This document shows positions 1 through 12,070 of a DNA stretch of 64,000 nucleotides, piece after piece. A program made the translations under genes and the position numbers. Position 1 is the stretch's first letter; every line of letters begins with the position of its first letter. This DNA comes from Welwitschia mirabilis (Eukaryota; Gnetophyta; Gnetopsida; Welwitschiales): assembly GCA_051453625.1 (NCBI GenBank), contig JBOZIK010000001.1, positions 282,531,262-282,595,261 of the forward strand. Direction: 5' to 3'. The notes below the pieces were generated by a model. The model saw only the letters and a list, made by a program, of their open reading frames with translations. It was not told the DNA's origin and did no database searches.

Positions 1-1060
1 TTCACTTAGATAGTCTATTTTCTTAGCCATAGATTTTTTATTTGTGTGTATTTATCTTTTTTCCATTGATTTTCCTGGTTTTTTGTGTTTTCTATGTGAT
101 TTTCTATTTTTTGGTTTTTTCTGTCTTTCTCCTTTTTAGAACTATCATTTAAATGATCATATCTGATCCTAGCTTTCATGGATGATGTTTTTCTTCTAAA
201 AATTTTTTTGATATCCCATCGTCCACCTAGTTATCTAGATGACACTATGACAGAAGAAAGCCTAATTTTTTTAAGACTTATCTTAGAGTTGTCGTCGGGA
301 TAATGCGACTGGACGATAGTGTGATAAAGCCATGGTCTAAATAGTTTTTCCTCATNNNNNNNNNNNNNNNNNNNNNNNNNNNNNNNNNNNNNNNNNNNNN
401 NNNNCCCCTCTGGCTAGTACTAGCATTTTATAATTTGTCTTGCCTGATTTCATTACCAGATTTACGAGATCTCTTCAAATTTGTAAAAATGAGGTATGTT
501 TCTCTCTCCTCCTATTTTTCACTTTTTTCTCTTGTTTTTCAGCCTTTTAACACACATTTTTCACATATATTGTTCTGTTTTTTGCGCTTTTCCTTTTGGG
601 ACTTACAAATTTGAATTTTACCATGTATTTTTTGAGTTACGATCATTTTTGCATNNNNNNNNNNNNNNNNNNNNNNNNNNNNNNNNNNNNNNNNNNNNNN
701 NNNNNNNNNNNNNNNNNNNNNNNNNNNNNNNNNNNNNNNNNNNNNNNNNNNNNNNNNNNNNNNNNNNNNNNNNNNNNNNNNNNNNNNNNNNNNNNNNNNN
801 NNNNNNNNNNNNNNNNNNNNNNNNNNNNNNNNNNNNNNNNNNNNNNNNNNNNNNNNNNNNNNNNNNNNNNNNNNNNNNNNNNNNNNNNNNNNNNNNNNNN
901 NNNNNNNNNNNNNNNNAGTACAAGACATATTTTTAGTATTTTTGCTAATTTTTCATCGATTTTAAGGGTTGTTATTGCACATCCATGTGATGTTTTGACT
1001 TGTTTATCTGTTTTCACATGACGAGCTTACGTTTTTTATTAAGTAGGCCACATATGTGTC
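1..1060. other. T-rich, gap-broken segment, possible LTR sequence
   Basis: Two N blocks (356-404 and 655-916) break this stretch. The readable part is T-rich and holds the words CTAGATGACA (near 236) and ACTGGACGAT (near 308). Related words recur near 3310 and 21750, next to retrotransposon purine tracts, so this may be a 5' LTR of the element that continues to 3.2 kb. No primer-binding site was found, and frames crossing the N blocks are not genes. Confidence 0.3.
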
Positions 1061-1080
1061 GAGCTAAATAGGTAAAGGAT

Positions 1081-3021
1081 TAAACTAAGATTATAGAGCA
1101 GGAGGCAGACCCTTTGGTCGAGCCTGAGATACAGCATGCAGAGCTCATGCATTCACCACATTGACATAGACGATTTTTGAGCATACATATAGCTAGCATT
1201 CATGTTAAGAGATATTTTGGAGATTTCATCAACCACACAGAGCTAGAGGTTGATCAGATATTAATATATTTATAGCTTAAATGGATCACATATGNNNNNN
1301 NNNNNNNNNNNNNNNNNNNNNNNNNNNNNNNNNNNNNNNNNNNNNNNNNNNNNNNNNNNNNNNNNNNNNNNNNNNNNNNNNNNNNNNNNNNNNNNNNNNN
1401 NNNNNNNNNNNNNNNNNNNNNNNNNNNNNNNNNNNNNNNNNNNNNNNNNNNNNNNNNNNNNNNNNNNNNNNNNNNNNNNNNNNNNNNNNNNNNNNNNNNN
1501 NNNNNNNNNNNNNNNNNNNNNNNNNNNNNNNNNNNNNNNNNNNNNNNNNNNNNNNNNNNNNNNNNNNNNNNNNNNNNNNNNNNNNNNNNNNNNNNNNNNN
1601 NNNNNNNNNNNNNNNNNNNNNNNNNNNNNNNNNNNNNNNNNNNNNNNNNNNNNNNNNNNNNNNNNNNNNNNNNNNNNNNNNNNNNNNNNNNNNNNNNNNN
1701 NNNNNNNNNNNNNNNNNNNNNNNNNNNNNNNNNNNNNNNNNNNNNNNNNNNNNNNNNNNNNNNNNNNNNNNNNNNNNNNNNNNNNNNNNNNNNNNNNNNN
1801 NNNNNNACCATGAGATAGCTATCCTTTCATTCCACATTATAGTCATTACAGATGTTAGAGGACTTAGAAGCATGCATATTCATTTAGCTAGTGGAACAGA
1901 GAAGAGCCTATGATTCCATCTTAGATATTTTAACTAATTTAACCATTGATCGACAGGGATTAAATGTTACTCAGCTGATCCCTGAATACATATTTTTGCA
2001 CAGAGTATTGAATAATAACATTAGTTCATCATTTCAAGACAGTCATGCTATAGTGGCACACCTACAGATTCTGGTAGCTTTTNNNNNNNNNNNNNNNNNN
2101 NNNNNNNNNNNNNNNNNNNNNNNNNNNNNNNNNNNNNNNNNNNNNNNNNNNNNNNNNNNNNNNNNNNNNNNNNNNNNNNNNNTAGCTGGTGGGATAGAGG
2201 AGCATCAAGCTTATGGTACCATCTTAGATATTCTAGCTAATTTGACCACTAATCGAAGGAGGGTAAATGTTACCTAGATGACTCCTACATATAGAGTTTT
2301 GCACAGAGGACTAATTTATAACATTAGTTCACCATATCATAATAGCCATGCTATGATTACACATTTACATGTTCTAGTAGCTTTTTATTAGGGGGAGTAG
2401 ATGGACTTATTTGCCTTTATCTAGATTAAACTTAGGTCTATGAATGATACATGACATCTATAGACATCTAGTTATCCATGCCTCCTCTTAGCTTTGTTCA
2501 AATGATTTGGGATATCAAAAATTATAGGTAAGTGGTTTATCTCACATATTCAGACTTCTGCTTGCTATTTATAGGATATGGACATACAGGTATCAGGAGA
2601 GGTAGAGAGACCTTAGGTATAGATACCTATGGTTAGAGCTTTATTAGAGCAGATCCAGGCCCTTCTAGCTGAGACTACTAAGACCATCAGAGGTTTTGTG
2701 GATACTAATATCCAAGCACTTAATCAGAGGATCTAGACCTTTAAGTAGATAGTTGAGTAGAGAATCTTATCCATCAAGAGGAGAGTACAACACATAGAGG
2801 ATCAAATGGTGGACATGCATCAGTGCATTATCTCTATTTGGCAAAATGTGACTATAGACATTCTAGAATTAGTATGTGTCCAGGAGGATGAGATAGTCAG
2901 GTCTATTATAGTATCTCTTGATGTCCATCTCCCTACAGATCTTGAGCATCCTCCTTCTTCTTCTCCTACTCCTGAGCTAGTTACTAAATCAAAGTTCATC
3001 ATACATAGACGAGGGGAGTGA
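1081..3021 (+). pseudogene. Decayed 3' frame of an LTR retrotransposon
   Basis: Broken plus-strand coding sequence interrupted by N blocks at 1295-1806 and 2083-2182. The first part reads as charged, aromatic peptide (RRFLSIHIASIHVKRYFGDF near 1170-1230). The middle holds two diverged copies of one segment on either side of the second gap. The last part (about 2590-3018) reads as a helical, Q/E/R-rich segment followed by a serine-proline tail ending in HRRGE and a TGA stop. Most internal stops are TAG or TAA where CAG or CAA would fit. An extra frame with a coiled-coil-like end just before the purine tract resembles the accessory 3' frames of plant Ty3/gypsy elements. That family placement is inference; no catalytic domain is visible. 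Confidence 0.5.
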
Positions 3022-3203
3022 TTTTGTATTTCGTATCTCCCTTCTATACTTTTTTTACTAAAAATCTCTTTATTATATAGACATATCATTTCTTTTAGCA
3101 TGGTGTACTATTTCTTCCTAATTTTTACATGATTATCTTTTAATTTCTATGATGAGGATTTGATTATACTTAAGAAAATCTTTTATATTTGATTGTTTAT
3201 CTT

Positions 3204-3213
3204 AGTGGGGGGC
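3204..3213 (+). promoter_or_regulatory. Polypurine tract of an LTR retrotransposon
   Basis: AGTGGGGGGC followed by TATTTATCATAAC lies 183 bases after the stop of the decayed frame. A G-run just before an LTR start is the usual plus-strand primer of LTR retrotransposons. A similar GGGGGCTAT junction occurs on the minus strand at 22401-22410. Confidence 0.45.
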
Positions 3214-4420
3214 TATTTATCATAACTAACTAATTATCTAAAAAAATCAATTTTTGTTGCAGGTTCTAGTTTTGAAAAACCTTTTCTGAGCCTGTTATCT
3301 CCTCCATCATCTAGACAAAGACTTGGATGACCAACCACTGATGCTTCATAGGTGTTTTATTTAGTGTTTATAATTTTTCAAAAATTCACTTATATCTCTG
3401 AAATATTTTTCAAATATTTCTGAGATAATTTCTTCAGGTATCCTAGTCGTTTTCTCTAATAAGTTAGCTTGCAAACATAGTTTATCACCTAGTTTTATCA
3501 AGGATTGACAAGGCTAAGTAGGAGGCTATGTTGTGCTACCAACTTATGGATATTTGATAGGGTATTCTAAGTTGTTTTATAGGTAAATAGATATGTAAAA
3601 TGCTTGGTTTTCGTGATAATGGAGAGTTAGGATGAAAAGTATGGAAATATATAATCTATATGATAAATTACAAGCATTTCAAGAAAATATTAATAATTTA
3701 TATTTCTAATGATAACTTCTTGTAAATAACAAGACTGATGCACTGATTAATCTTCTTCTTGTCTTTGTGTACATCCAATATTCTCATGACAAGAGATTGA
3801 AGAGCTGGAGAACCATCCTATAGTTTCAGAGAGATATTTCCTTGGTGCTGAGCAACATTTTCTCCATTAAGATATGGCTACTTTGTAACACAGATGTGGT
3901 GTGATTTCTAATATAAAACATTTTTTTTTGTGCTTCAAATATTAATAATCTTCTTCCTCATATCTTATATTGCTTGAGATCATATGATAGTTTCTCTTAT
4001 GATATAGGTCATGAGGATAACCTTTGTTAAGGTTGTGCTTAGATATTTTAGGTGCATTATTATTTCCTTTTCCTAAATTAGTCTTATACAAGTGTGTTTC
4101 ATTTTATTTTCATGCATTACAAGTTATTTCAATAGGTTAGATTACAGTATTTCTCATCTTAAAAGTAACTCTCTTATTTTCATATTTTGGCCTTTAATGG
4201 ATTATGACATTTGGGTCACTCCCATCTATATTAGTATGTTGTGTTTATGCATAGTATTTGTAATTAACAAGATTTTAATCAAGATGTAAACATTGCATAA
4301 ATACACACAGTAATAATTATCAATGTAAGAACTAAAATGATAAAATTCCACTTAGGAAATAAAAAGTTTACTATTATAGTATTTAATAATACTGAAAATG
4401 ATTTAGATGATGAATTGAAT
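3214..4420 (+). other. Possible 3' LTR and unassigned AT-rich DNA
   Basis: Non-coding. The first several hundred bases follow the purine tract and hold CATCTAGACAAAGACTTGG near 3309, a word related to one near 236, so a 3' LTR is plausible. I could not fix its end or a target-site duplication. The rest has no feature I can name. Confidence 0.3.
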
Positions 4421-4672
4421 ATTTAAAGAGAAATTAAGAAAAATCTATTTTTACAGCATCTTTCACTTAAAAAGAGACAATTATTGCTTCATGGACCTAT
4501 CTTGTTTGATGATCCACTTGAAGTAGAAAATTTGCAAGCCTTAGATGATGATAAACTCAACTATGAGCATTTAGGTATTGATTGTTTTAATAAGAAGACT
4601 AAAGAAACTAAAACTGTAATCTATAAAGAAGTTTAAGATCTAAATATAATTGATATTTATGATTTTGAGTGA
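4420..4672 (+). pseudogene. Short open coding-like fragment, unidentified
   Basis: One plus-strand frame stays open for roughly 70 codons, including the peptide QHLSLKKRQLLLHGPILFDD and an acidic stretch (VENLQALDDDKLNYEHLGID), then meets a TAA and a TGA. The composition looks like protein, not random AT-rich sequence, but I do not recognise a family. It has no convincing start codon. It is probably another retrotransposon remnant. Confidence 0.25.
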
Positions 4673-7600
4673 GGTCATCCACCCCAATCATCTAGATGAT
4701 AGTTTGAGACAATGGTTAATTCTAAGAAAATTTAATATAAAATAAAAGTTTCAATTTAAATTTGAAACATTTATCTAGTGTACTAAAATAGATCTTTCTG
4801 TGTGATGATCAAATCATACCTTTGATAATAAACAAGAATCTTTCCCCTCAATAAGAATCAATTTTAATCTAACTTTTAAATTCTAAGATTAATGTCTTTA
4901 CTTGGTTCAATAAAGATTTAATAGCCATTCCTACTTCCATTGTTTAACATAAAATTTACCTTAAGAATAGTTTAAAACTTTTTAGGTAACCCTAATAAGG
5001 ACTNNNNNNNNNNNNNNNNNNNNNNNNNNNNNNNNNNNNNNNNNNNNNNNNNNNNNNNNNNNNNNNNNNNNNNNNNNNNNNNNNNNNNNNNNNNNNNNNN
5101 NNNGTAATTAACAGGATTCTACTCTGAATGTAAACGTTACATAAATATGCACCGCAAAAACCACAAATATCCATCCAAGGAAAAATAAAATACTTAGATA
5201 ATTTTTAAAATGTTAATAAGATGACTGAAGGCAACAAACCCATGAAAAAAGCAAATAACTTAAAAAAATTTATGATAAGCTCCATTGAGGCAGGAAGTAA
5301 AGGAACACTGTAAAGAACTCTAACTTGGGCCTTTGCTAAGATTTAATAGCTTTAATAACTAGATAGACCACACTTGTCTTTTGACATAACTAGTAACATC
5401 TCATCATTAGCAATTTTGCAGGATTAAAATATAATCAAAACATCTAGACTTATAAGGATTTCACATGCCCGTCTTGCACTACACATGTATGATNNNNNNN
5501 NNNNNNNNNNNNNNNNNNNNNNNNNNNNNNNNNNNNNNNNNNNNNNNNNNNNNNNNNNNNNNNNNNNNNNNNNNNNNNNNNNNNNNNNNNNNNAAATAAC
5601 TTAAAAAAAATTTATGATAAGCTCCATTGAGGCAGGATGTAAAGGACCACTGTAAAGAACTCTAACTTGGGCCTTTGCTAAGATTTAACAGCTTTAATAA
5701 CTAGATATACCACACTTTCCTTTTGACATAACTAGCAACATCTCATCATTAGCAATTTTGCAGGATCAAAATATAATTAAAACATCAAGACTCACAAGGA
5801 TTTCACATGCCTGTCTTGCACTACGCATGTATGATAATCAAATTTAAAGCTACACTAACATAGAAAGGAAAAGGTTGTAAGGATATGGGTCAATATAATT
5901 TAGCTGTGATATCCTATATGAAACTAAGTCCAAAAGGCTTCTAGATAGAAGAAATGCCTCCAGAGGATTAGCCAATAATCCTCGAAAACTATAGACCCTT
6001 AGAAATTCAAGAATTGACTTAGCAATAGTTAAAGATTAGCCAAAATAACTAATGCACTAGACATGCCTTTACATAGGATAGTAAAATAAGATCCAAGGTC
6101 GCTATTATAAATCCTAATATCAAATAAGCTAAATACTTTAAAATATAACTAAATGTCAATAAGTTATAAGAGTTCAAATTGGCTTATCATATAACTTTTA
6201 AACTCATATCATCACTCAACTAAGCTAACCATAGGCCATAACTAAATTTATTATAGGTAAATACATGAGTCCAAAAATAGCTTAACGCAAATGCTTAAGG
6301 GTTTGTTAAATAATAGACACAAAAGTACAACAACTTAATGGAAAATAAAAGACCATTTTTGTTTCAATAATATATAAAATAAATGGCCATAGTTATGATA
6401 CAAAATTATAGTCTTTTAGAGCTTATAAAAGAATAAGTCCTTAAATCTAATAAAATTATGGAGATCTCATAGCCTTAGATACACTAAAGTACTAAATTTA
6501 CTACACATACAAATATATTCATGTTAAAACACAAACTTTAGAGACCATTCTAGTAACTAAGAGCTACTATTACTCTACATCTAAACCAAGGCCTATAAGT
6601 GNNNNNNNNNNNNNNNNNNNNNNNNNNNNNNNNNNNNNNNNNNNNNNNNNNNNNNNNNNNNNNNNNNNNNNNNNNNNNNNNNNNNNNNNNNNNNNNNNNN
6701 NCAAACTTTAGAGACCATTCACGTAACCAAGAGCTACTATTATTCTACATCTAAACCAAGGCTTGTCAGTGCTCTAGATCCTTTATGAAAGATAATATGG
6801 AATGAAAACTATGATTTCCATAGTTCTAATATGACCTAAGTAGTAAGATAAAAAAAAAAAGATGAAGCCAATCCCACATAATAGAATTCACACAAGAACT
6901 ATCTCACTCTTCCAAAATATAACAAGATACATTACCACTAAAATTTTTTTACCCATAACTAAAGATACCCTAAATAGGAGGATGGAACTAGAAAAATAGT
7001 CCCATAACTAATAAGAGCCATCATAGTAGGCTTTTTTCCTATGACCTGCATAGATAATGCTATGTCATGCTAATATATTTTGTAACATCATCACCCTTAA
7101 TTTTATAACTTGGTATTTCACTCATGGTCAATGGAAATCCAATAGAGGATTTACCCTTAGGAGTTCATAAAACTCATTCACACAGCTAGATTTCTGGAGA
7201 TCCAACTCATGATAAGTCTTACAAGGATAGAAATGGCTATCAATTTGTAATAACACAAGTTTCTACTATAAACTCCCAACAACAAAATAGAACTAATCAA
7301 GATAATAACAAAGATTCCAATATAAGAAATGATGTTGTCAAACTACTAAATTCAAATAGGCAGTATTCAAATAAGTAAGCATCAAGCATAACATAGGCCA
7401 TTAACATGTTAAGCATATAATGAAACCATGAAAGATATAGAAACTCAAAATGGATCATACAAGAGATGCAAGAATGTTGGGAATCANNNNNNNNNNNNNN
7501 NNNNNNNNNNNNNNNNNNNNNNNNNNNNNNNNNNNNNNNNNNNNNNNNNNNNNNNNNNNNNNNNNNNNNNNNNNNNNNNNNNNNNNNNNNNNNNNNNNNN

Positions 7601-8063
7601 NNNNNNNNNNNNNNNNNNNNNNNNNNNNNNNNNNNNNNNNNNNNNNNNNNNNNNNNNNNNNNNNNNNNNNNNNNNNNNNNNNNNNNNNNNNNNNNNNNNN
7701 NNNNNNNNNNNNNNNNNNNNNNNNNNNNNNNNNNNNNNNNNNNNNNNNNNNNNNNNNNNNNNNNNNNNNNNNNNNNNNNNNNNNNNNNNNNNNNNNNNNN
7801 NNNNNNNNNNNNNNNNAAACTACTAAATTCAAAAAGGCAATAGTTTCAAATAAGTAAGCATCAAGCATAACATAGGCCATTAATATGTCAAGCATATAAT
7901 GAAATCATGAAAGAGATAGAAACTTAAAATGGATCATACAAGAAATGCAAGAATGTTGGAAACCATACCTATACTTTAAAGCTATAATTTCAAGTGAAAT
8001 ACTTGACTCAATAGTTAACTAAAATATCCCACTTCAAAAATGAGTAATTTAGGCAAAGAGGAA
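4673..8063. other. Unassigned AT-rich DNA with four gaps
   Basis: Gaps lie at 5004-5103, 5494-5593, 6602-6701 and 7487-7816. The last three separate overlapping copies: 5253-5493 with 5594-5835, 6532-6601 with 6702-6771, and 7340-7486 with 7817-7966. The segment near 4258-4327 resembles 5104-5175 more weakly. No coding relic was found on either strand. Confidence 0.5.
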
Positions 8064-8074
8064 CTCTATTTATA
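8064..8074 (-). promoter_or_regulatory. TATA box-like site, minus strand
   Basis: On the minus strand the site reads TATAAATAGAG, a strong plant TATA match. The identical 11-mer occurs on the plus strand at 34373 and 35723 in another repeat. Here it lies downstream of the minus-strand gypsy remnant, where an LTR promoter could be. No LTR ends could be fixed. Confidence 0.35.
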
Positions 8075-8689
8075 GAAGAAAAAAGAATAATAAATAAACT
8101 CAATAATATTTTTAAAATATTTAATCATGAAAACTCTAATAGCTTTAAGAAAATGATTTAGATTCACTATCCCACTTCCACTACATACTTGAAAACTAGG
8201 TAAAGCTGCATAATTTAAATCACTCTACCAATATAATTCAATTCTTATCAACCAAAGAGGTAAATTTTCAATGCCAAATTAGAAATTATGGATATTCATA
8301 GCTAAATTAAAATCCTGTTACTTGATTATAAATAAAATAAATAAACACCTAGCTAGAATTATAAATATTTTAGCTCAAAGACTTGGTAGTCAAATATAAT
8401 AAATCAACTATTAAACAATGAATTAGTCCTATAACATAATAATTATTATTATTTAAAGTTTCTCACTAAAGCCTTATGTACTTAATCCTTAGGCTTTCAC
8501 AAAAATTTGAACATGATAAAAGGGAATAAATTTGAGCTAAGAATTACTAAAAACATTAGGTTTTTATCTAGGGAAAGTTAATATTGCTTGATAGTGGTCT
8601 TAACTTAATAAAAACTTTATCATTTAAGCTCATGATGAATCATGCTCCAGACCTGAAGAAAAATTAAAAACATTTTACCTATGAAAGAT

Positions 8690-9370
8690 GATTCGAGATT
8701 AAGAGAGTCACTTTCTAGCATGTTAATATGTTCTAGCCATTATCATTCATAAATTATTTCATAGCATAAAATATATTTAATCAAATAGTCATGATTCTAA
8801 AAGATATTTTCATGAGATCATTTCTATAGTTAATTAAGGAATTTAAAGTAGTAAGAAAAGGTCTTCTTAAGATTATAAAAACTATATGATTTACTATACT
8901 TTTCATATTAAAAACTACAAAATCCATAGAAAAGGAACAACTTTCTACCAAAATAATGACTTCTTATAGTATACCTAAACATGACTTCATTTAATTGTTA
9001 TCCATTCATAGTCATAATTTGGTGCTTTTAGGATTGTTTAAGTCAAGTTTCTTGTACACTTTATAGAGTAAAGTATTAATAATAGCTCTAAAATATATTA
9101 AGACTTATCTTATTTGTTTATTCCTAACGATGATTGAAATAGTTAGACCTCCTAGATCTTTTTATTTTGAAGGTATTTTATTTTGGATGATAGGACTTAT
9201 TCTTTAAACTAGAAAAGCTCTACTCTTCATGTTCATTCTTCTCTTAACTAAGGACAAATCCTTAAGTAATTTGACATAGAATGGGATTTTCTTAATGTCT
9301 TCTACAAAGGGAATGTTAATTTTCTTAAAATATTTAAGAGGTTCTTGCTAATTCTTTTTTATTTAATCTA
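8690..9370 (-). pseudogene. Ty3/gypsy protease region, catalytically dead
   Basis: On the minus strand the frame first gives the linker before protease in Athila-like Ty3/gypsy polyproteins (NIPFVEDIKKIPFYVKLLKD, about 9335-9270). A retropepsin-like block follows. The position of the catalytic DLGAS signature reads YFRAI (about 9096-9079), so the aspartate is gone. Next come YKVYKKLDLNNPK and a segment reading RRPFLTTLNSLINYRND (about 8880-8820), which matches the conserved GRPFL region after the protease. The pieces are in different frames with several stops. Reverse transcriptase and integrase should follow but are not seen below 8690, so the element is truncated. Family assignment is from remembered consensus patterns, not a search. 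Confidence 0.7.
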
Positions 9371-9699
9371 TATGAAGGGATTTATGGTTCTATCTTTTTC
9401 TTAACTTTATTCTCTTTACTAGGCTTACTAAGTACTTCAACCTCATGTGTTATGGTTTTGTCTAGATTTTTGTTAATTTCCTTTTCACTTCTTAGATGTA
9501 TGACCTTATTTTCTTATATGTGTGTGTCCTCTACTCCTTTAATCATCTTACAACTAATTTGGTTTGGTTTAAAGGAGGCAGGAATCTTATCTTTTACATA
9601 TTGGTTTANNNNNNNNNNNNNNNNNNNNNNNNNNNNNNNNNNNNNNNNNNNNNNNNNNNNNNNNNNNNNNNNNNNNNNNNNNNNNNNNNNNNNNNNNNN

Positions 9700-10925
9700 N
9701 NNNNNNNNTCTACTTCTTTAATCATCTTACAACCAATTTGGTTTGGTTTAGGAGAGGCAGGAAGCTTATCTTTTCCATATTGATTGATTAAAGAGAGGAT
9801 GTGAATATTCATTTGATTTAATTATTGAATCTTTTAATTAAGTCTTTACAATGTGAAAAAGATTTATTGGTTAAACTATTATTGGCTATTATTGATCTGG
9901 ATTTGAGCTTCCATAAATATTTCAAGGGTATCTTTCAAAGAATGTGATAAAGAGGCTTGATTATTAGAAGCTGAAGGCTAATGATCATAAGATGATATAG
10001 ATGAATATTAATGCTAGGGATGACTTGTAGAGGCTCTGTTATAGTTATCTTATGTTTGTAAAAAGTTTTAATGATTCCTCCAACCTTGGTTATAGGTATT
10101 TGAATAAAGGTTTTTGGCTTTTTGGTTTTACTATTGTTGTCTTATGATAGTTACTTAATCCATTACCATATCTTAAAACATGGGGATGGATAGGAATTCT
10201 GATATCTCATATATATTTACATGGCAAATGAAATATTTAGTTTAAGGAATAATAGGCTTGAAAGAAATTCTAAGAGATTTAATCTTCTTTGTATGTTCAT
10301 CTAATTTGTTAGTAATCTCAAAATTGTTAGAAAGCCTTAAAATGCTAGTAGCTCTAATAGCATGATGTAATCTAGATAGCTCATTTGGCTTCTTCTAGTT
10401 TTTAAACTCTTAGAAATATTTTCTAAGAAATACCAATATTTATTTATGTCTAGATTCAATAAATGTTTTTACACATCATCTCTACAAGTTACCTATGCTT
10501 TAAAGAAAGGTCTCCAAAACTCTACCCTAATTAAAACCATATTAGAAATACTTAAGAAGTAAATATTTAAAATGTTTTAGGGTTTAAGAAAATTCTAATG
10601 ATCTCTTTGCTAAAACTTTATGGCTTCTCTCATAAGGGCATTTTTCTTATGGCTAATATATAACATTTTAATAAAATATCAGTTAAGATCATCTCAAGTA
10701 GCAATGGAGACAAGTTTAAGCATGTATAATAAAGACTTTACTATCTTTTAAGGGAAAATGAAAATGAATTGATTTAAAGGAATTTAAAAATTGAGGATTT
10801 TGAAGAATGATGAAAAGGACACATCTAAATTCCTTAAGATGTAAATAAGGATCTTTATAATCTAAATCATAAAAGTGTGATAATAGTTGAACGATCACAG
10901 GTGTAAATTCTAACTTGTGAGTACT
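9700..10925 (-). pseudogene. Ty3/gypsy gag remnant
   Basis: The minus strand reads IVQLLSHFYDLDYKDPYLHL then KEF (about 10895-10827). This is the start of the plant Ty3/gypsy gag domain, in which FxGL..EDPY.HLKEF is highly conserved. The LRLFPFSLKDKAK block survives as HFHFPLKDSK. Toward 9790-9720 the minus strand gives a Q/N-rich segment ending in KDKLPASPKPNQIG, as in the C-terminal part of Athila-type gag. Gag and protease are in the expected order and orientation. Many stops and frame changes make it non-functional. The gap at 9609-9708 is flanked by copies of one 79-base sequence (9530-9608 and 9709-9787). Confidence 0.72.
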
Positions 10926-11239
10926 TGGTTCCTAAACTATACATGATGGGGTTTCTAAGCATTAAGGTTGAAGGTAGTCTTTTAAGACCTTTCTGTATGA
11001 TTGAATGTTAAAGTGGTTTCTTAGAAAGTTGAACTGAAGTATGACTAATTGTTTTGATCCATGTTGAAGTCTTAATTGAATCCATATTATAAACAACTTC
11101 TAGAAAAAATTCAAGTCCTATGATCTAATTATACTTCCATATCAAGATTTAAGCTAGTATAGTATAATCATCCATTTGACCTATATTATTAATTCATGAA
11201 AGTACTTCATAGTTTAAGATTCACCAAGTTCAAAAACAT

Positions 11240-12070
11240 TTAAAAAAAGTTAAGAGTGAATTGTAATGAAACCTAAAAGTGAAATTCAAAAAAAGTGCGA
11301 GTTGTTTAAAGAATAATAGGCTAAGAAAAGGGTGAAAAACATAACTAAACTAGCAAGTGAAAATTAAAGGATTGGTAAAAATAAAAAAGTGAAAAGGATG
11401 AAGGATATGTAGGGCCAGAAAATAAAAACCCTAAAGTATAGGGTAATGTAGAAAATAATGGAAATGAAAAATGTAGAAATCATAGATGCAAAAATGTAAG
11501 TATGAAAAGTCAAAAAGATAAAATAAAAAGATAATGCTAAAAGAAAATATTAAAAAGGAAAAAATAAAATAAAAAGATAATGCTAAAAGAAAATAATTTG
11601 AACTTTTTCCTTTGACATCTTCAGGACCTATGAAAGAGGGAAAAGTATAAGAGGTAAAAAAATAAAAAGAAAACAAAATTCTTTTCTTTAGAAAACCTAA
11701 AAAGTTTAATTAACCATGCATGAAGTCTTGGTATAGAGCTAAAACATCTATATTAAAGAAAATAAAATTTTAACAAAAGAAAAAAAAAATGAAAGAAAAT
11801 AAAAGGAAAAAATAACTAATTTAGATTCCACTAAGAGAGGATCAATATGATCCACTTAAAAAAAGAAAAACAAAAAAAAGCATTAGAAATAGACTAATAC
11901 AACTAAAATGTAAAAAAAAATAATTAAAAGAAAAAGAAAAAGGGAAGGGGAAAAAGAAAGAAGAAAAGCACTGAAAATAAACTTATACAAGCAAAAACAA
12001 TTATAGTAAAGTAAACAAAATGGCACTCAAAAAGAAGTAGTATAACTAAGAGTAAAAAGAGTGGGAAAAG
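11240..12070. repeat. Purine-rich low-complexity block
   Basis: The plus strand is dominated by A with G, in runs such as AAAAGAAAAAGAAAAAGGGA, over about 800 bases with few pyrimidines. It lies just upstream of the minus-strand gag relic, where the leader of the element would be. A 35-base segment is repeated near 11516-11597. No gene is apparent. Confidence 0.6.

Larger units (their letters stand above)
8690..10925 (-). mobile_element. Truncated Ty3/gypsy retrotransposon (gag-PR only)
   Basis: This joins the gag and protease relics above into one element, transcribed right to left. The gag-linker-retropepsin-GRPFL order points to the Athila/Tat side of Ty3/gypsy. No LTR pair, primer site or polymerase was found, so the ends are approximate. 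Confidence 0.65.

Noticed and set aside
496-1021. Frames of 100-146 codons on both strands
   Set aside because: They exist only because an N block (655-916) contains no stops; the real sequence on either side gives short T-rich frames.
11431-11676. Minus-strand 81-codon hydrophobic frame
   Set aside because: It is the reverse of the purine-rich block; the F/Y/S-rich translation is a composition effect.
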